Assembly (NCBI GenBank): GCA_950106755.1
Contig: OX467084.1
Location: 31,561,213 to 31,625,212, forward strand
DNA length: 64,000 nt
DNA from: Climacium dendroides
Lineage: Eukaryota; Streptophyta; Bryopsida; Hypnales; Climaciaceae
Direction: 5' to 3'
In this document: positions 11,134-21,832 of the stretch, piece by piece
Layout: each line of letters starts with the position of its first letter
Position numbering within the stretch: position 1 is the first letter of the stretch
The notes under the pieces: model-generated
Told to the model about the DNA's origin: nothing
The model's database searches: none
Seen by the model: the letters and a program-made list of their open reading frames with translations, nothing else
Translations under genes and position numbers: made by a program

Positions 11134-12319
11134 GGATTTTTTTATTTACCCGAGCAACTCAAGAAAAAGTCAAGACTCCCCTAGGAAAGTCAAAGTATAC
11201 GCCATATTGGCATACTATGGCTAAAAATGGATATTTATACCCCTCAAAAAATATGACTGCCAATATGACTGATGTCTGAAGCGACTGCTTCTAAACGACT
11301 GGAGTCAGTCATATTCCGAGTCATCTACAGTGATTTCTGCGTGAATCGTATTTTTTGATTTTACGACTCACTGCAGTCATATTTTGTAGTCATAAAACAC
11401 TGCTTTTGTTGTAGTGTCCGGATTTATATGGAACATCATTCCGTATCTTGGCAAACGTCAGGACGAATCCAAAGCTAACTTGGGAGAGCACATGGTGCAC
11501 TAGCTCACTGCTGGTTTGCAGGATTTGGGACACAGTGTATGTGTTGATAATTATTTTACAGCCCCTTCCTTGTTTGACGGTTTGCTGCAGAGAGGCATAT
11601 TTGCCACGGGTACAGTCAGGGGATACCGAGTTGGTTTTCCTTCTTCACTCTGCAGTTTCAAGAAGGGTGCACATCCTCGGTCCACTTTGTTCTAGGCTAC
11701 TCATGCTAGTGGGAAAATGGCAGCATGTGTCTGGTATGATGCCAAACCAGTTGCTTTCCTTAGCACGTCAGCTGATCCGATAGAACTTGCCATTGCGCGA
11801 CGGTAGTTGAAGGGCAAGCGGGAAGATATTCCAAGTACACCCTTACAAGTAGAATACCAGTTGAATATGCGTGGTGTCGATTTAGTAGATCAAATGAGGA
11901 AGGATTACTCAGTGCAGTTTCATAGCAATAAGTGGTGGCATAAATATTTTATGTTCACATTGGATAGTGTACTTCACAACGCTTGGATCTTATACCGCCA
12001 TGATCGCCGAGCAAGAGGAGAGCATTGAGTGAGGCGAGTGAAGTTTATGTACAAGGTTGCCTTTGGATTGGTTATGCCTTACATTGCCCACCCTCGCACT
12101 TGTGGCAACTGGAACCGGGCACCCTCCGCTTTGCACTACGGGCAAACTCACGGCGACATTAGGCGCAGATGTTGTGTCTGTAAGCGCAAGCAGGTAGACT
12201 ACTGCCGTGCTTGTGGTGGAGTGTTCATGTGTCGTGATCCTTGCTTTCCGAAGGTTCATGGATCGAAGAAGTGGGCTCTGAGGGCGTGCGAGTTTGCAAG
12301 TCATTACAACCGAAACTAA

Positions 12320-13306
12320 CTAACGTGACTTTGCTCGTATTGTCTGTTGTAGTGTGGATCGCCACTGGAATTCAGTTGGAGGAGCCTGGGTCCTTGAATC
12401 GCAGCGGTCGACGTTCAAGGGTGACACCTCCTTACTTTGAGCCGCGTCAAGACACCGACTTCTGGGCAGGGTCGCCACCCCAGAACCCAAGCTCCGATTG
12501 ATGCGCTTGTTACTTCTCTGGGATTCCAATTTTTGGTTAGGTCTTGTATTTGGATCTAATGGCAAGTCACTTGTTAGGCAGTAGTGTCACTTTCTGGACA
12601 ATGTAGGAGTCGTAGGATTTGCAAGGCAGAGCTTGCGTACTTTTTTGGGTCGCTTCAGATTTTGCATCTTTGGACTCTACGTGCATGCCATTCTGTGAGT
12701 GGAAGCAAAGTGAATTGAAGCAACGTTTTTTCGGAAGGCAATTGTTGTTTTGGAATCATCGCACTTGTTTGAAATTGCGGTTGTGTTTGAGCTTGAATGC
12801 ATGTATAATTCTATGAGGACTGATGCAATCACCTGGAACTACACGCAGGCTCTGGAGTAACCAGCTACAGACTATGCGCCATGCAAAGACCTCCCGGTTG
12901 TTTCCAGTCACCCATTTCTTGAGCGCTATTGCTCTTCTTTTTTGATCTCTTTCCATTTGGCCGGTTTTATCAATTTTGTTGAAATTTTTTCACCACCATC
13001 TAGCTTCATAGGTCTCATTCCATCACTCGTCATTTTATACCAAATTGAAGTCGGAGTTCTTGGCAATCGACTCCGATCCTGTCGCAACACATGAAAAAAG
13101 GACCTCTAAGCTGCACATTGGTCTCCATCTAGTACTATAATCTTTGCATCCGTTGGCCGAAATCTAGATGTGAAATTGCTAAAACCGTCGCCATGAACCT
13201 CACCTCCGTATTGAACGGTGGATTATAATAAAGTTGCGCAGATTGCCAGCGATGGCCAATTCTTCATTGACGTGTTCCTCAACGTGCTCGAGATGCGAAT
13301 GAGCGC
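12320..13306. other. piggyBac element 3' non-coding part
   Basis: Follows the TAA of the transposase-like gene and ends at the right inverted repeat. An open frame from 12241 to 12501 is only a shadow in its first part. I see no second gene here. Confidence 0.55.
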
Positions 13307-13320
13307 TGGACGGTGAAGGG
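13307..13320 (-). repeat. piggyBac terminal inverted repeat (right) next to TTAA
   Basis: The reverse complement, CCCTTCACCGTCCA, pairs with 6231-6244 and abuts TTAA 13321-13324. Confidence 0.82.
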
Positions 13321-13324
13321 TTAA

Positions 13325-14560
13325 CCAATTTGGAATTGATTTTTATAAGCTTTTGACCATCCCTACATACTAAATTTCCATTCCTATTCGGTATATGTGT
13401 TACATATAACTCACATACACAACTCTAATTCAATCACAGATGTTTTCCAATTTGATTTCAACACAAGATTCATTCAGAGATCGTAAACTGACTCGGAATT
13501 CACAAGACAACATTCAGACTTTATTCACATGCCAACTTGGACTATTATAAATATTAACTTCCAACGTCCTGACTAAAATTTAAACATAGATTTACAATTT
13601 GGACACTCTACAAAAATATTACAACGACATTCACAATTACATTCATTTGCTTAGAATATTCATCGTATTAATCCAATTTGGTGACAAATCACCATTTCAA
13701 TAAGCATATTGATCTCTTAACACATCCTCATGGCAAACACTTAATATTCCAACACTAATAGTTCACTATCAATATCTTCTGATTTTCATGTAAGATCCCA
13801 CTTGCAACTACATATCCTAAATATTGGAATTTAAAATTAACTTCGGCACTCAATATCCTCCCAATTAGTTTTTCTTAATTACCTAAAATTTCCAGCACTA
13901 TAGCACAATCACACTTCCATAGACTCATTAAATTCCCTGCACATCCTACTTGGCATCATTCCATCTCAATATACGGACATTAATCACGCTCAGACAATTC
14001 CATCAGAACACAAACAACAATCCAACTTGGACATGACACAAACTCACTTAGACACACCGATCCGATCCTGGATCAACACAGACACACTTCCCAACTAGAA
14101 AATCACATGCAACAACCACACAACGAAAACGAAACATACACAGCCTTGACCGACTGGGACACGCATTGGATATTTGCTCAATAGTGGGTAAAAATCAAAA
14201 TGAAAACAAAATCAGACTAATAGGATTCACAAATGAGAGGTTACCAACTCGGGAAGGAAGACCAACTGATTCCAACTACCCACTTGGAACTCCATAGACT
14301 CAATTGACATCCTACTCAGCTTTAACCTCCCACTTGGTATCAGACCCAAATCCACTCAACTTGGCATTCCCAAAACTTAGCATTAAGCAACATCTCCAAA
14401 TTGGGACCTAACCTCAAACCACGACTTGGCTATCAAACTTGAAACATCTAACAGAATACACTCCAGCTAGAAAGCAAAAAGACTCCAAATTGGACTGAAA
14501 CCAACAAACAAAACCAACCAATTGGATTATAAAACCAACAAACTAATACCAAAAGCCTTC
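13325..14560. other. C-rich/G-poor segment with recurring ACTTGG-like words
   Basis: No ORF of note. The plus strand is markedly rich in C and A and poor in G, and words such as CAACTTGG, CACTTGG and AATTGGAC recur every few dozen bases. This is unlike the flanking sequence, which has no such skew. It could be an ancient low-complexity repeat or the non-coding part of a retroelement. No ends were found. Confidence 0.4.
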
Positions 14561-16644
14561 ATATTTCACTCAAAATGGTTCAAAAATTAACAAAGTTTAG
14601 TCCTACTTGGTTATCTACAAACCTTCAAAAGTTGCATTTCATTATACATTATACATTATACTAGTTTTCAAAATCTAAACAATTGCTTGATCCTTAGGAA
14701 ATTAAGTTTGAAGTTCAAGGTTGTCATTTAATGTGTCTATAGGACAAGGGCAACATGTTGATGTCAAATACTTAATTAAAGTTCCCAAAGTAGCTCTAAC
14801 ACTTTTAATTTTAATTTTTTTTTTAAATCCATTATGTTAGCATGAAGCTCCAAATGTCACATCCTTGGCTACATGAAAAATTGCCGAAGATAAGCTCTTT
14901 ATACAAATTGAATGGTAGGAGATAAAATAACCCATGTGAAATATGTAAATGGTTATGTAGAAGCTTAATCTTCAAACTATCCCATATCCTTTGAGGGTTC
15001 ATGATAAACAAGAGATTTCATTATAAAATGACCTCTCCACCCTCCATAGGCACTAAATGTCAACTAAATATCAATATAAAATTTCCTTCACTTTTATCAT
15101 TAAAATGTACTTGATGGTTGATGGATACTTTGATTTATATTGAAAATTTTATTTTTTTACAACAACTTGGTTATTTAATTCTTGCTAAATTCGGCAATTT
15201 TTCTTTTTCATCTTTTTTGGCATTCTGAAAAATGATTATTTTCTGCCAACCCTGCACTACAAATACAGTGTTCAAGTTGGAATGTATGAATGTATGGACA
15301 TATAGCTTGCAATGTTGTCCCAACCATAAAAACAAACACTTGTGAATTCTATTTATTGTTTGTTTTTATTGCTTGTTTTATATTTTTAAGATAAAATTTA
15401 AGATAAAATACTTTGCAAACATGTTTGGTTTTCTTCATTGAAAGAATACTAAAGTTACTAAAAAAAGACCTTTATCCCCTAGACTTGAATCCAAACTTAA
15501 TTCTTTCTTTGAATATTTTTTTTCATTTAAAAAATCATACATTATTTGAAATTCAATATCTTTATTCCATGATCATGAAAGGTATGAAATTATCATGCTT
15601 TAGAACCCCTCCTTGAGACTTTTTGACAATACCCAAAGTGTCTTTATTGTAATAATAAGGGTATTATCAAAAATAATAGCAGAGATTAGAACTAGCACCA
15701 CTAAACTAAACAAAAAGCATCCTTCATATGCAGAATAATATATTTTGTGTCATTACCACAACTATGAAAATCTAATTCATTTTTAAATTTCATCTTTTGG
15801 AAGTAATCTAAGTTATAATTTCTAATGATTTCTTAAATCCAGTGTTTTCTATTTTTGTAGATCTAAATTTTTTAAATTATAAAACATTAGCACTAAATAA
15901 TTCCTTAAAAGAATTCTCTTGGCATTTGGAACACCACCATCTAACCTACAGTGTAGCTCATATGAAATCTATATTGTTTATAACTAGGTTCATAATTTTC
16001 TCATACTTTGTTTAATATCCTTAGTTAAGATTACACAAATTGGAATTGTGTGAAAGCACAATTTATATCCTTATAAGAATAATAACAACCCATCCACTAT
16101 TAAATTCCTTTCATAGCTATTTTATAAACATATAATGACAATATGTACTTTAAAATTCTTTATTTTCCATAATATATGTTTGAATTTTGTAAAGTCAACC
16201 ACAAACTTGTTAATCTTCTATTTTGAAGATTTTATTTGGAGGTACTTAGCTTGCTTTCCATTGAACTCCTTTATACAGAGATCTAAAGTTCTTTTATAAA
16301 TAAACAAAGCAAAATATTACTTCAAGTTTCTAATATAGATAACTATACAATTTTGACTATAAATATTAAAAAAATATTTTCTAATTTATCTATTGAATCA
16401 TTCAATATGACATACTTAAATACATATAATTTGAAGTGCCTAGAAGTGAAAAAAAGTATACCCATCGTGACATCAAATGCTACCAAAGTGGTCATGTAAT
16501 CTTCAAAATTTAACTAATATTCAACATTTATGCTACTTTTCATTAAAAAAATATTCTATTAATTCTTTTTCTAATAATTTTTTGAGCTAAATGATATTGT
16601 CTTTGGCTTAAGAACCTCAAAAAATATGATGATTGAAATCTCAA

Positions 16645-16855
16645 TTATGTCATAACTTTCATATTACTTAGAGTTCAAATGGAATGAATCAAATCTTCTA
16701 CATAAACAAAAATGTAATTCATAAAAAATTAAGAAAATTTAATATTTCAAATTCTTGTAGATTTTTTTTGTTTCCCACCCTCTTGTTTTGGACTTATTGT
16801 GGCATAATTTTTGCTCCCAAGCATTGACTGAAATAAAAAAATTATGCCCCCTAAA
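16645..16855 (+). repeat. Dispersed repeat family B, copy 1
   Basis: Aligns by eye with 60022-60240: both read through CATAACTTTCA.ATTACT, GGAATGAATCAAA, TACATAAACAAAAA, then GTTTTG..TTATTGT.GCATAA, CCAAGCA and TTGA.TGAAATAAAAA. About two thirds to three quarters identical. The start of a third copy is at 34825-34896. No coding content. Confidence 0.65.
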
Positions 16856-19827
16856 AGCTAATTATTTTTTTCTTAAAAAAAGTTCTTAAAAATCTTACCA
16901 ACTATTGAAATTATAAGTACCTTGCTCAAACCTTTAAGAGTCCCCTAAGGGAGTCCATGTGATAAATAGTAACTAGATTTATTTTATTTTATTTACCAAT
17001 TTATTCTCATTTTTGGCAAAAGAAATCATAATCATGAAGACAATTTTTACAAAAACAATAGAGATTTTTCAAGGTGATAGATAAATACATAGTCTAACAT
17101 AATAAAAATATAAGATTGAAATTCAAATATAATTCAAAAGGTTAAATTGAGCTCAAAAAAATATTTGACCACAAAACAAAGAAATTGGCCCTTTAGGATT
17201 AAGCTCTTGCCTTTTTCAAAAATCCAATTTCCTATAAAAGATTGAATATAATTATTACTATAAGCTTGTCTTCACCATTTCAAAGGTTTTATCATATTAA
17301 CCTTGAAATGTCTTAGAGGACATTTGTATAGGTGTTGTGCCCGTAGGATGTGTTTTCAAGGAGACCAATTGGATGGAAAAGAATTGTTTATCATCCAATT
17401 TTCTTAGAGGAAGTTATTCAAATGCATTTTTAGTGAATGAAATAGGATATTCGCTCATTATTGTATATTTTGAATTTTTAGCATAAAAAGATGTTCAATC
17501 AATTGATTACCAAGTAATGTATTTTGGCAACTTCAAGTTTCTTGCTTTTAATGTGAATTTGAACCATAAAAGTGCTCATTTTTGAATTTAATCTCAAATA
17601 AAGCAATGAAGTTCAATTTCTTCTATCAGTAAATTATTATGAATCCAAAAATTGAATTTTATATTGAAATTTGAATTTTTGGACTATGACCATGACCTTT
17701 TGTTTTTTCAATTATAGAAAGTCATCACAAATATTTTTCCCCATGATATCATTAACTATTATATATATTTACAAAGAAAATTTTATATTCTTTGAACATT
17801 TTTTACATGATATGATTTTTTCACATTTAAAAAAAATAATCAATAATTTCAAATTTCCACAAAAAAATCTGAAATTTGTGTGACCTATAATTTTTATCTT
17901 TAAAAATAAATGTACAAATTTCTAGCAATTATAGCCACAAAATGAGATCATAAAGACTAGAGGGATTTAGATATTTAGCTCTATAATCAAAGACCCATCC
18001 TTTCACGGTTAAGGTATATATACCCATAATCGACATTAATTGCAACTAAGCAGATTTACTACTATTAAAAATAAATTCTATATATTGGATCTTCTATATA
18101 TTGGATCTTATTTGCAATTGAAAAAAGACTCAAATGCATTATTTCAACACAATATGAATTTGTTATGAAATTTTGAAGTATTATCTATTCATATACCAAT
18201 AATAAACTTTACACTCTTCCAATCTCTTATGTTTTGACTATGTAAATCCCATGACATCAATATCTAAATTTTAGGTCCAAATGTGATTGTTGGATATTAG
18301 GTAGTGATGATTATGCATGCATATATCTTCCAACAAGATCAATTAAGGTAGGTCCATGAAGTGTTTGGGATCTAAAAGCGTCCACCTCTTGAAATGTACA
18401 CTATTTATACATTTTACTTTCTCATTGTTCCAACTATGTACAAATGGCATGCATTTTAAGAGGTGGATGCTTTTAGTGCCTATTGCATTTCAACTTCAAA
18501 AATTCACAAAGCCCCCCAAATTCCATTTGTCTTTCAAGGAAATTTTTAAAAACAATTTTAAAAAAATTAGCTTTTTCAAATGAATTTCTAGCTCTTAACT
18601 CCTTTAGAATGTTTTCAAAATGGCATATAAGAGTCACATAACACATATTCTAAGAGACAATGTTGTACAATCACCATTGGTAACTCTAGAATACATCTTT
18701 TTGAAGTGGGATTATTGCACAACAAGTGCTTGCAATGTGCCACACAATTCCTCAATTAAAAGTGGATACAAGGAATTTGTGTTCTTGCCAAAAATTAGTG
18801 AAAGAAGATGTGTGATAGGCTCCAAATTCATGAAGTTTGTATTGTATCAAGTTGGAAAAGAAGGAAGCATTAGATGAAATTCAAGTAGTCTACAAGGCTA
18901 TGAGTTCACTCAAACTTCCAGACTGTAGGAATTGGGCCACATTAGCAGTTTGATGTGGCAAAACGACTGCCATGTTAGATAATAATATAAAAATATATAT
19001 TTTTTAATTTGAATTTTAAAAAATTAATTATGATTATTTAATCTGGCTAGCACTAACTAATTCACATTATGGAAAATGAGCTTAAAATGGCCCTCCAATG
19101 CCCCCAAAAGCATTTAATGAAAAAAGGTTGCTCACATTTGACGTGATGTATTTGCACCAATTGTCAGTCATTACAAAGACTAGAAGCATTGATAGCCATA
19201 AAGCCTCTTCACATACTAAGAACACAGAGGATATTTGACAACATTCACATGTAAGCACTAGAAAATTTGTTTTTCTACTTAAAATACAATATATATGTTC
19301 TTCAATTTTGATGTTATATGATGTTCCAAAAACTATCTCCAAGTGCTTAATACCTTCATAGCCTATTGGAGACCAAGTTGGAGGCTATGAAGGCTAAATG
19401 CCAAGTACACATCCATTCCCAAAAAATACTTTCATTGAACTTTTTGCTACTTCTAAAAATTGAGCAATGCTTTACTACATTGTTGTGAATTCAATGAACC
19501 CTTGTTGTTATCAAGACGTGGCCCAACCATGGCCAAGTCACCACTGTCTTCAAGAAGTCACTTTTCCCATACAAGATACATACATTGTGCAAAAGCCTAA
19601 AATACAACATGCAAGCTCATGTATGCCAAAATACGTATAATGCACCACTCCAACAAGCAAATAATTTTGAGTATGACTCAAGACAATTCCTCCCAAATTT
19701 TAGAATCTTTTTGGAGTCCATGCCCAAATATTGTAGAAATCCTAATCCTTGAATCCTTGAATACAATTTTCATACAAAATTTTCAAACAAAATTCATCTT
19801 CATACACTAAATCCACAAATACAAAAA

Positions 19828-19985
19828 ATGCATACCAATTATAGTTGCAACATTCCAAAGGAATTAACCATTGAAAGGCCCTTGGGATCCCTCTATATGA
19901 TTTGTAATTAGCCTTACAACTCTTCAATTGTGGTTTACTACTTGAATTATGACACATTGTTATTTACATACTATCATGATTATTA
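19828..19985 (-). repeat. Internally deleted copy of the repeat at 40196-41280
   Basis: Read on the minus strand, it starts like 40196 (GATAGTATGTAA.TAACAATGT.TCA.AATTCA, then TAAACCACAATT) and then jumps to sequence matching the far end of that repeat at 41225-41280 (TATAGAGGGATCC.AAGGGCC, TCAA.GGTTAA). About 1 kb of interior is missing here. No coding content. Confidence 0.6.
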
Positions 19986-20362
19986 ATTTACTTTGCATTG
20001 AACAATATTAGGTCAATGTTTTTCATAATATACTATACAACCACAAAGAGCTTTTAGGCCCTTCTAGGGTTAAATGGGTGCTTCATAGACTTCCTACCTT
20101 ATTTCACTAAAATATAGTATAACTTACTCCAATCTTTTATTGCCAGATTCAATATATGATGTATAAAAGGATGATATTTGGCTCATATTTGTAAATCCTA
20201 CTCAATTCATTGGATGATTATATTCAAAAATTTATTTCTATCTCTTGAAGTTGAGTAATTAACATTTTCAAACCATTTCACAAAAATATTTAATTTAACA
20301 AGTGAGTGCTCTAATTATGGAGATGACAATCTCATTAGAAGAGATATGGAGCTTCTAAAAGG

Positions 20363-20452
20363 CTATGAATTTCTAAACTATTGGGAACATGGGAATCGCT
20401 ATGAATTTCTAAACTATGAATTTCTAAACTATTGGGAACATGGGAATTGCAC
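20363..20452. repeat. Short tandem duplication
   Basis: The block TATGAATTTCTAAACTATTGGGAACATGGGAAT appears twice, with a partial third copy between. Confidence 0.8.
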
Positions 20453-20689
20453 CACAGCAATAGCCTAATGTGACTGAAAGATTCCTATATCAGAAAATAC
20501 TATTTTATTATTATTTTAAATATTTATTTATTTATATTATTCAAAATATTCTGACTGTTCGTTACAGCTAGGGGAACATGGCTGAAAGGGCCCTCCCAAA
20601 CCCCCAAAACTAGTCTAATGATTTTCAACCACTTAACCCTTAAAAGATGGGCTTGTGACCAAAGAAATCATCTCTTTTGACATTGTTTG

Positions 20690-20790
20690 AATAGTTGATA
20701 TTAAAAAATCCAAAAGCACTCATTGGAAGTCAAACTTCTGTACAAAGTCCTATACAAAAGGATTCTCTCATTCAAAGAGCACAAAATGGT
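20690..20790 (+). repeat. Dispersed repeat family A, short copy
   Basis: Contains AAAAGCACTCATTGGAAGTC and the following TCAAACT, also present at 55790 and 62290, and continues with a similar GATTCT.T.TCATTCAA stretch. It is a fragment; the other copies are longer. Confidence 0.55.
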
Positions 20791-21832
20791 CGCAGCATCG
20801 TTTGTGGTATGGGGAAGGTTGAGGAAAAAAATTTCCCATCTAGAGAAATAGATTTAAGGAATCATAATTTTTTACATTTTCTCTTTTGAAAAACAAAATT
20901 ATCAAGAAGATTCTGTTTCACATTCTTAATCTATAGACAAACCTTGCACTGTGATCATTTTATGCTTTCACTGTAAGGCTCCTGGACATTTCTGCTGCTC
21001 CTCTTGGAGATGTTGTACATGAGCTGTCACCTACAATAGAGCTCATCAGAAATGGAGAAGTCTAAGCTGTGAGAGGGCTTGAATTTTATACTAGGAAGTT
21101 TATGAAAATTCAAGACAGCATCGTCGTAAAAAAATAAAAACCACAGGTGAACAAAGGTCTGCATTATCCTTAAAATTGACATACCTGTACCCAAAAGAAG
21201 AGCACACAAGCACTACTCCTCACAGTCTCGGACAAGCAAGCTAAATCAATGCAGATCATCCACCGAGATTTTGTAACTCACAATCAACTACAGTCCTCTT
21301 AGCGACCGTTAAATGCGGGTCACAATTAAGGCGAACACCTCAAATTTGAAACTGTACCCCCCCCCCAATTTTCAAAAGAGAGATTTTGCAAATAACAGAA
21401 GGATGGGAGTATCATGCAAAATAAAATCATGTCCTTACTGATACACAAAAGCATGTGTAAGGAGTAGAATTATATACTTCAAAACCTAAAAAGATGTTAA
21501 TGAGAATGACAAAATCAACTTGAATCCCATGTGAAGATACAACAGCTTACTTCAAATAAAACCCGAGCAATCTTTTGATCTCGAAGACAGTGCTCTCCCA
21601 GGTCACTAAGCTGGTAGAAGCTTCCACATCTAGTACAAGAAGGAAGGTAAAAAGCCAAGTCAATGAACCGTCTCTAGTAGTTGTTGTTGTTCCCTACCCA
21701 GATAACCAAAATCAATCACTTCGGCACAGAGAAACGTCCTTCGTAGCCTTCGACTGCAAGTGTGAATCAATGCGGCTCTCTCTTACAAGAAAATAATACC
21801 AGAGTTGATTCTTCTGCTTATGCCGAACCGTT
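20791..21832. other. Downstream region / possible 3' UTR of the MATH-BTB gene
   Basis: Lies 3' of the MATH-BTB stop codon on the minus strand. Composition becomes less AT-rich towards 21560-21832, which fits transcribed sequence. A run of eleven C sits at about 21357-21367. No additional coding exon is needed, because the frame closes at 21833 at the usual protein length. No polyadenylation site could be fixed. Confidence 0.35.

Larger units (their letters stand above)
9468..11416. mobile_element. Non-autonomous CACTA (En/Spm-type) element inside piggyBac ORF
   Basis: The left end is CACTATAACAATGGCAGTG and the right end, read as reverse complement, is CACTACAACAAAAGCAGTG. Identity continues into TTTTATGACTnCAAAA. 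The element is flanked by TCC at 9465-9467 and TCC at 11417-11419, a 3-bp target duplication as expected for CACTA transposons. Length is 1,949 bp. No transposase frame is visible: the interior holds short repeats, AAACCCTA-like repeats, pyrimidine-rich low-complexity sequence and a palindromic tandem array. It therefore depended on a transposase supplied elsewhere. It inserted into codons just upstream of the second catalytic aspartate of the piggyBac gene. Confidence 0.92.
6842..12319 (+). pseudogene. piggyBac transposase-like gene, stop-riddled and interrupted
   Basis: From 7209 to 12319, leaving out the CACTA insertion and one TCC, a single frame runs through with only point stops: TGA 8049, TAG 8409, TGA 8772, TAG 8871, then after the insertion TAG 11501, TAG 11693, TAG 11804, TGA 12026, and a natural TAA at 12317. 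The core (about 8775-11900) carries family hallmarks: FFDRWYSDDTID and KETNAYA, EMRTFLGVCILMG, the KWLTCDEIMVAYRG block, KPTRYGFKIW, CVDNYFTAPSLFDGLL (catalytic D) and MRGVDLVDQM (catalytic D). The C-terminal finger has CCVCKRKQVDYCRACGGVFMC. Upstream, 7209-8774 encodes a long Ser/Gly/Thr-rich region with CPGCGGSHHVNDVDNPC. Further upstream, 6842-7208 is coding-like in another frame (WSGRVTKDEVWEVQDKLFNW, WRYLCRRHIARLLGWTEQFP, with TAG 6998), so a frameshift lies near 7200. ORF 6571-6831 may be an earlier segment. Confidence 0.87.
6231..13320 (+). mobile_element. piggyBac-superfamily element with nested CACTA insertion
   Basis: The element is bounded by TTAA at 6227-6230 and TTAA at 13321-13324, the obligate piggyBac target. 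Directly inside are imperfect inverted repeats: CCCCTGACCGCCCA (6231-6244) and the reverse complement of 13307-13320, CCCTTCACCGTCCA, matching at 11 of 14 positions and starting with CCC as in this superfamily. The span is 7,090 bp, of which 1,952 bp are the nested CACTA element plus its duplicated target, so the original piggyBac copy was about 5.1 kb. It encodes on the plus strand a transposase with the DDE_Tnp_1_7-type core and a C-terminal cysteine-rich finger. Many stops show it is dead. GC content is clearly higher than in the flanking desert. Confidence 0.9.
14561..20362. other. AT-rich repeat-bearing intergenic region, no gene seen
   Basis: Stops in all frames and long A/T runs. It contains members of two dispersed repeat families (16645-16855 and 19828-19985, listed separately) and a small 17-bp tandem duplication near 18076-18110. 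ORFs such as 17671-17883 and 18620-18877 have no recognisable domain and no coding-like composition. Confidence 0.6.
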
